DNA from: Gnetum montanum
Taxonomy: Eukaryota; Streptophyta; Gnetopsida; Gnetales; Gnetaceae
Length of the DNA: 21,958 nucleotides
NCBI GenBank assembly: GCA_015680685.1
Contig: MNCI01008125.1
Span: 301,706-323,663, forward strand
Direction: 5' to 3'
A program made the translations under genes and the position numbers. The first letter of the stretch is position 1, and each line of letters opens with the position of its first letter. Shown here piece by piece: positions 19,416-21,958 of the stretch. A model generated the notes under the pieces. It was not told where the DNA came from and ran no database searches. It saw only the letters and a list, made by a program, of their open reading frames with translations.

Positions 19416-20156
19416 ATGGAATAGCAAGCGGCCGCTGGCTCGCAGGTGAGCGCCGGAGCACAACAACAACAGGCAGGCACAAGAGAGGAGAGTCTAACAA
19501 ACGTAGGGGCAGAGTCTCAGGCGAACACGGGGATAGGCAAAGGCAATGGGAAGGACTCGAGCTGGGCCACACAGGACTGCTGGGAAGGGAGGGAAGGGTT
19601 GCGAGCGCCTGGTGGGGGTATCAAGGCACACTCCCAGGCTAACCACACCATGCGCCTCCGGGTCAGCAAGCCCCCGATAGAGGGAGTCTGCACCATGCAA
19701 CGGAGCCTCATCAGCCATTTCGTTTCCCGAGGAGCTCGCCCGCAGATGGAGCTAAACCACAAGTGGGTGCAAGAACACTGGAAGGTTGGCCAGGTGGAAG
19801 TTCGAAGTCTATCCAAGGATTTGCTTCTGTTCATCTTTCCGTCCTAGCAGGCTAGGGACTCGGTGTTGCTAGGGGGATCGTGGTTCTACGAGGCTCAGGG
19901 GCTAGCATTAACCCCATGGCGCTCGGGGGCGCACCGTGCGACAGACCTATTCACCAGGGCCCTAGTGTGGGTGAGGATTTCCGGGATCCCGTGGGAGATG
20001 TGGAACCTGGAGTTCTTGGAGAAGGTGGCAGGATTCTTTGGAGAATTCATTGCTTTCGATAGCGTCACCCAATCAATGGCGCGGATGGTCTTTGCCCATT
20101 TCTACGTTTGGCGAAGGCTGTCGAATCATGACCTCATCCAGGAAATCGTTTTGGAG
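19416..20156 (+). pseudogene. LINE-B ORF1, DUF4283-like, broken and truncated
   Basis: ATG at 19416 aligns with the LINE-A ORF1 start, but codon 3 is TAG (19422). The same frame then runs Gln/Gly-rich (AGAQQQQAGTREESL), into a DUF4283-like domain from about 19650 (MRLRVSKPPIEGVCTMQRSL, ARPQMELNHKWVQEHW, GGSWFYEAQGLALTPWRSGA). A second in-frame TAG at 19845 falls where LINE-A reads Leu. It retains the VWVRISGIPWEMWNLEFLEK segment that LINE-A has lost, and then EFIAFDSVTQSMARMVFAHF. The frame passes at IVLE (about 20156) directly into ORF2 sequence. The zinc knuckle and C-terminal tail are therefore gone. Confidence 0.85.
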
Positions 20157-21958
20157 CGACCGTTTCGTTTTGAGGTAACCTGGTTGTCTAAGCCGTGGTT
20201 GAGGACATTTGGGCAGACTACCGACCAAGCCAGGGAGACCCCAGGAACTTCCTTAAGGATGGTTTGCTTCACCTGAAATGGGCCATTCGGGCCCTACCAG
20301 TGGAGGACAAATTCTCTTTTAGGACGGGTCGCAAGATGCTCCAAGATAAACTTACTCAAATCCAGATCAGATAGGAGGCTGGAGAGGACTTGCATGAAGA
20401 AGAGCAAAACATTCTGTAGCAACTTCAAGGCCTTGACTTAGAAGAGGAGACATACTGGAAACAAAGATCATGGGTCAGATGGCTCTGAGAAGGGGACCGG
20501 CAAACGAAATATTTCTTTGTTGTCGCTAAGACATGAGGATGGGGCCAACCAAGGTGTTTACACACCCGGGATAGGGGGATTATTGATGAACCACATAGCG
20601 TCACTAGGGAGCTACCCCAATATTGGGAGAGGATCTAGGCCAAGCTACCCACCAAACCCATCTTGGTCCAAATTGCGCAAGTGCTGAACAAAGAAGACAA
20701 CACGCGGTTGCTAACCTCGTTCTCTTGGCAGGAACTCGTCGCCACCATCAACAACATGCCAGGAGGGAAGGCACCTGGTCCAGACAGCTGGAGTATTGAG
20801 TTCTTTTGGACCTTCATGGATATTGTGGGACCCAATATCCTAGATGCCTTCAACCTTATGTTGGCCAAGAGGCAAGGTTCGAAGGGAGTTCAATTGCTCT
20901 TGAATTGTGTGCATCCCAAAGCAAACGAAGGCACACCACCCAGAACACTTCCGCCCCATCGGGGTTTGCAACGTTTTGATTTGGGTTTTCTCCAAATTGA
21001 TTGTGCATAGGCTTGTGCCACTCATGCCCAAGTTGGTGGGTGTTAACCAAACAGGATTTGTACAAGGCCGAACCCTGCAGGATTAGGTTCTCCTCATGCA
21101 GGAGGTGTTCCATTCTCTTCGAACTACGGGTTTCCCTGGGCTCTGCCTCAAGCTAGACATTACCAAGGCATATGACACACTTAGCTGGGAAGCCCTTACT
21201 ACCATTATGCAACGGAAGGGATTTGACTAGGGTTTTATCCAACTTTGCATCCACATGCAATCATCCGCCAGTTTCTCCTTTGACCGGGAGGGGCGGGCGG
21301 CTATGGGTCCTCTCCTCACCTAGGAGGGGGTTACGACAGGGGGACCCACTTTCGCCCCTGCTATTCATTATCGCAATGGATCTGATGCAACATTATTGTA
21401 GAACATCGAGGGTTGACGGCTTAGACATTGCAGGGGTGGAGTGTTGGGCCGAGCACTATGCAGATGACACAATGTTGCTGAGTTGCGTAGGGGTCCCATA
21501 AGCACGGTGCATCAACATTGCACTTTCCTAGCTAGCGGATGAGCTGGGACTAGAGATTAACAAGGCTAAGTCCTCAACTCATTTTATTAATGTGGATTCA
21601 TAGATTAAAAACCGGATAGTGCAAGTCTTGAACATTTTGCCCGGAATAGTCAAGGACACCTACCTGGGTATCCCACTCTTCCAGTGGGGACAAAGCGTGT
21701 CTTGGGGGACATTGTTGGAGAAGGGGGACATTGTTGGAGAAGGTTGAACGGAGGATGGGTCACTAGGCAAATCGTTTCCTGACTCAGAAGGGGCGATTGG
21801 TTGTGGCGACAGGGATTCTCACGGCAATTACCTGGTTTGTGGCAACAATTGCCACCCCTCCGAACGCCATCATTAACAAGATCAACATGCAGATCAGGCG
21901 TTTCGTTTAGACGGGGGGCAGAGGGGGCAAAATCCACCTTGTGAGTTGGGAACGGGTC
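20157..21958 (+). pseudogene. LINE-B ORF2 remnant: reverse transcriptase, no endonuclease
   Basis: Begins at RPFRFEVTWLSKPWL, which matches LINE-A just after its endonuclease (8850 on). Frames change several times. Recognisable in order: DRQTKYFFV (20499), GKAPGPDSWSIEFF (20767-20808), LKLDITKAYDTLSWE (motif A, 21149-21193), LRQGDPLSPLLF (motif B, 21330-21365), HYADDTMLL (motif C, 21454-21480), YLGIPLFQWG (21661-21690) and NRFLTQKGRLVVATGILTAI (21770-21830). Unlike LINE-A the YADD catalytic pair is intact. Stops include TAG at 21084, TAA at 21499, TAG at 21764 and TAG at 21908. A 19-bp tandem duplication lies at 21704-21741. Cannot be functional. Confidence 0.85.
21704..21741 (+). repeat. Perfect 19-bp tandem duplication in LINE-B
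   Basis: gggggacattgttggagaa occurs at 21704-21722 and again at 21723-21741. Nineteen bases is not a multiple of three, so it shifts the ORF2 frame just after YLGIPLFQWG. Confidence 0.9.

Larger units (their letters stand above)
19405..21958 (+). mobile_element. LINE-B: second L1-type LINE, decayed, cut by window end
   Basis: Same element type and order as LINE-A, beginning about 22 bases after the end of the 1.2-kb retroposon's target duplication. The ORF1 start context aligns with LINE-A (ATGGA, then CGCTG and TCGCAG). ORF1 and ORF2 are fused by a ~1.4-kb deletion at about 20156 that removed the end of ORF1 and the whole endonuclease. The reverse transcriptase follows with many stops and frameshifts and runs off the window within the region after YLGIPL. 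Its 3' end and target duplication are not visible. Sequence differs widely from LINE-A, so they are separate old subfamily members, not a recent duplicate. Confidence 0.85.

Noticed and set aside
1-21958. CRISPR array, bacterial operon or prophage
   Set aside because: No regularly spaced identical repeats with unique spacers, and the gene content (introns, plant LINEs, DRB protein) is eukaryotic.

Overview
The window reads as nuclear DNA from a plant with a repeat-rich, probably large genome. The evidence is plant-type LINE ORF1 (DUF4283-like), L1-type and RTE-type non-LTR elements typical of plants, an intron-bearing gene for a plant-style double-stranded-RNA-binding (DRB) protein, and long AT-rich intergenic tracts. 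I cannot name the species; a seed plant is likely. Three single N bases (1200, 1606, 10740) are consensus ambiguities.

Layout. 1-430: decayed Pro/Ser/His-rich reading frame. 858-958: T-rich array with a 15-bp period. 2449-3168: probable 3' end and LTR of an LTR retrotransposon on +, with promoter-like repeats and a TATA box. 3556-5728 (-): one long, badly decayed, unidentified reading frame. 5729-6754: AT-rich, no gene. 6755-11880 (+): a nearly complete GC-rich LINE (LINE-A) flanked by an imperfect ~23-bp target-site duplication. 11960-12710 (+): decayed coiled-coil frame. 13381-14674 (-): the only gene that looks functional, a four-exon DRB protein of about 281 residues with two dsRNA-binding motifs. 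14890-16363: ~200-bp direct repeats just upstream of that gene, interrupted by an RTE-type retrotransposon fragment (15092-16076, +). 16364-18147: no gene. 18160-19370 (+): a 1.2-kb GC-rich retroposon with a perfect 12-bp target-site duplication and a 3' end resembling that of LINE-A. 19405-21958 (+): a second, more decayed LINE (LINE-B) of the same broad family, cut by the window end, with a ~1.4-kb internal deletion that fuses ORF1 to ORF2.

The genes do not form a pathway: the window is one small host gene in a field of transposon debris. The most interesting items are the 1.2-kb retroposon, which looks like a non-autonomous partner of the LINE family (shared ~60-bp 3' tail, own coiled-coil frame); the two LINE copies, whose differing lesions can be read against each other; and the RTE and tandem repeats lying directly 5' of the DRB gene. 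All family calls rest on reading motifs by eye; no database search was possible.
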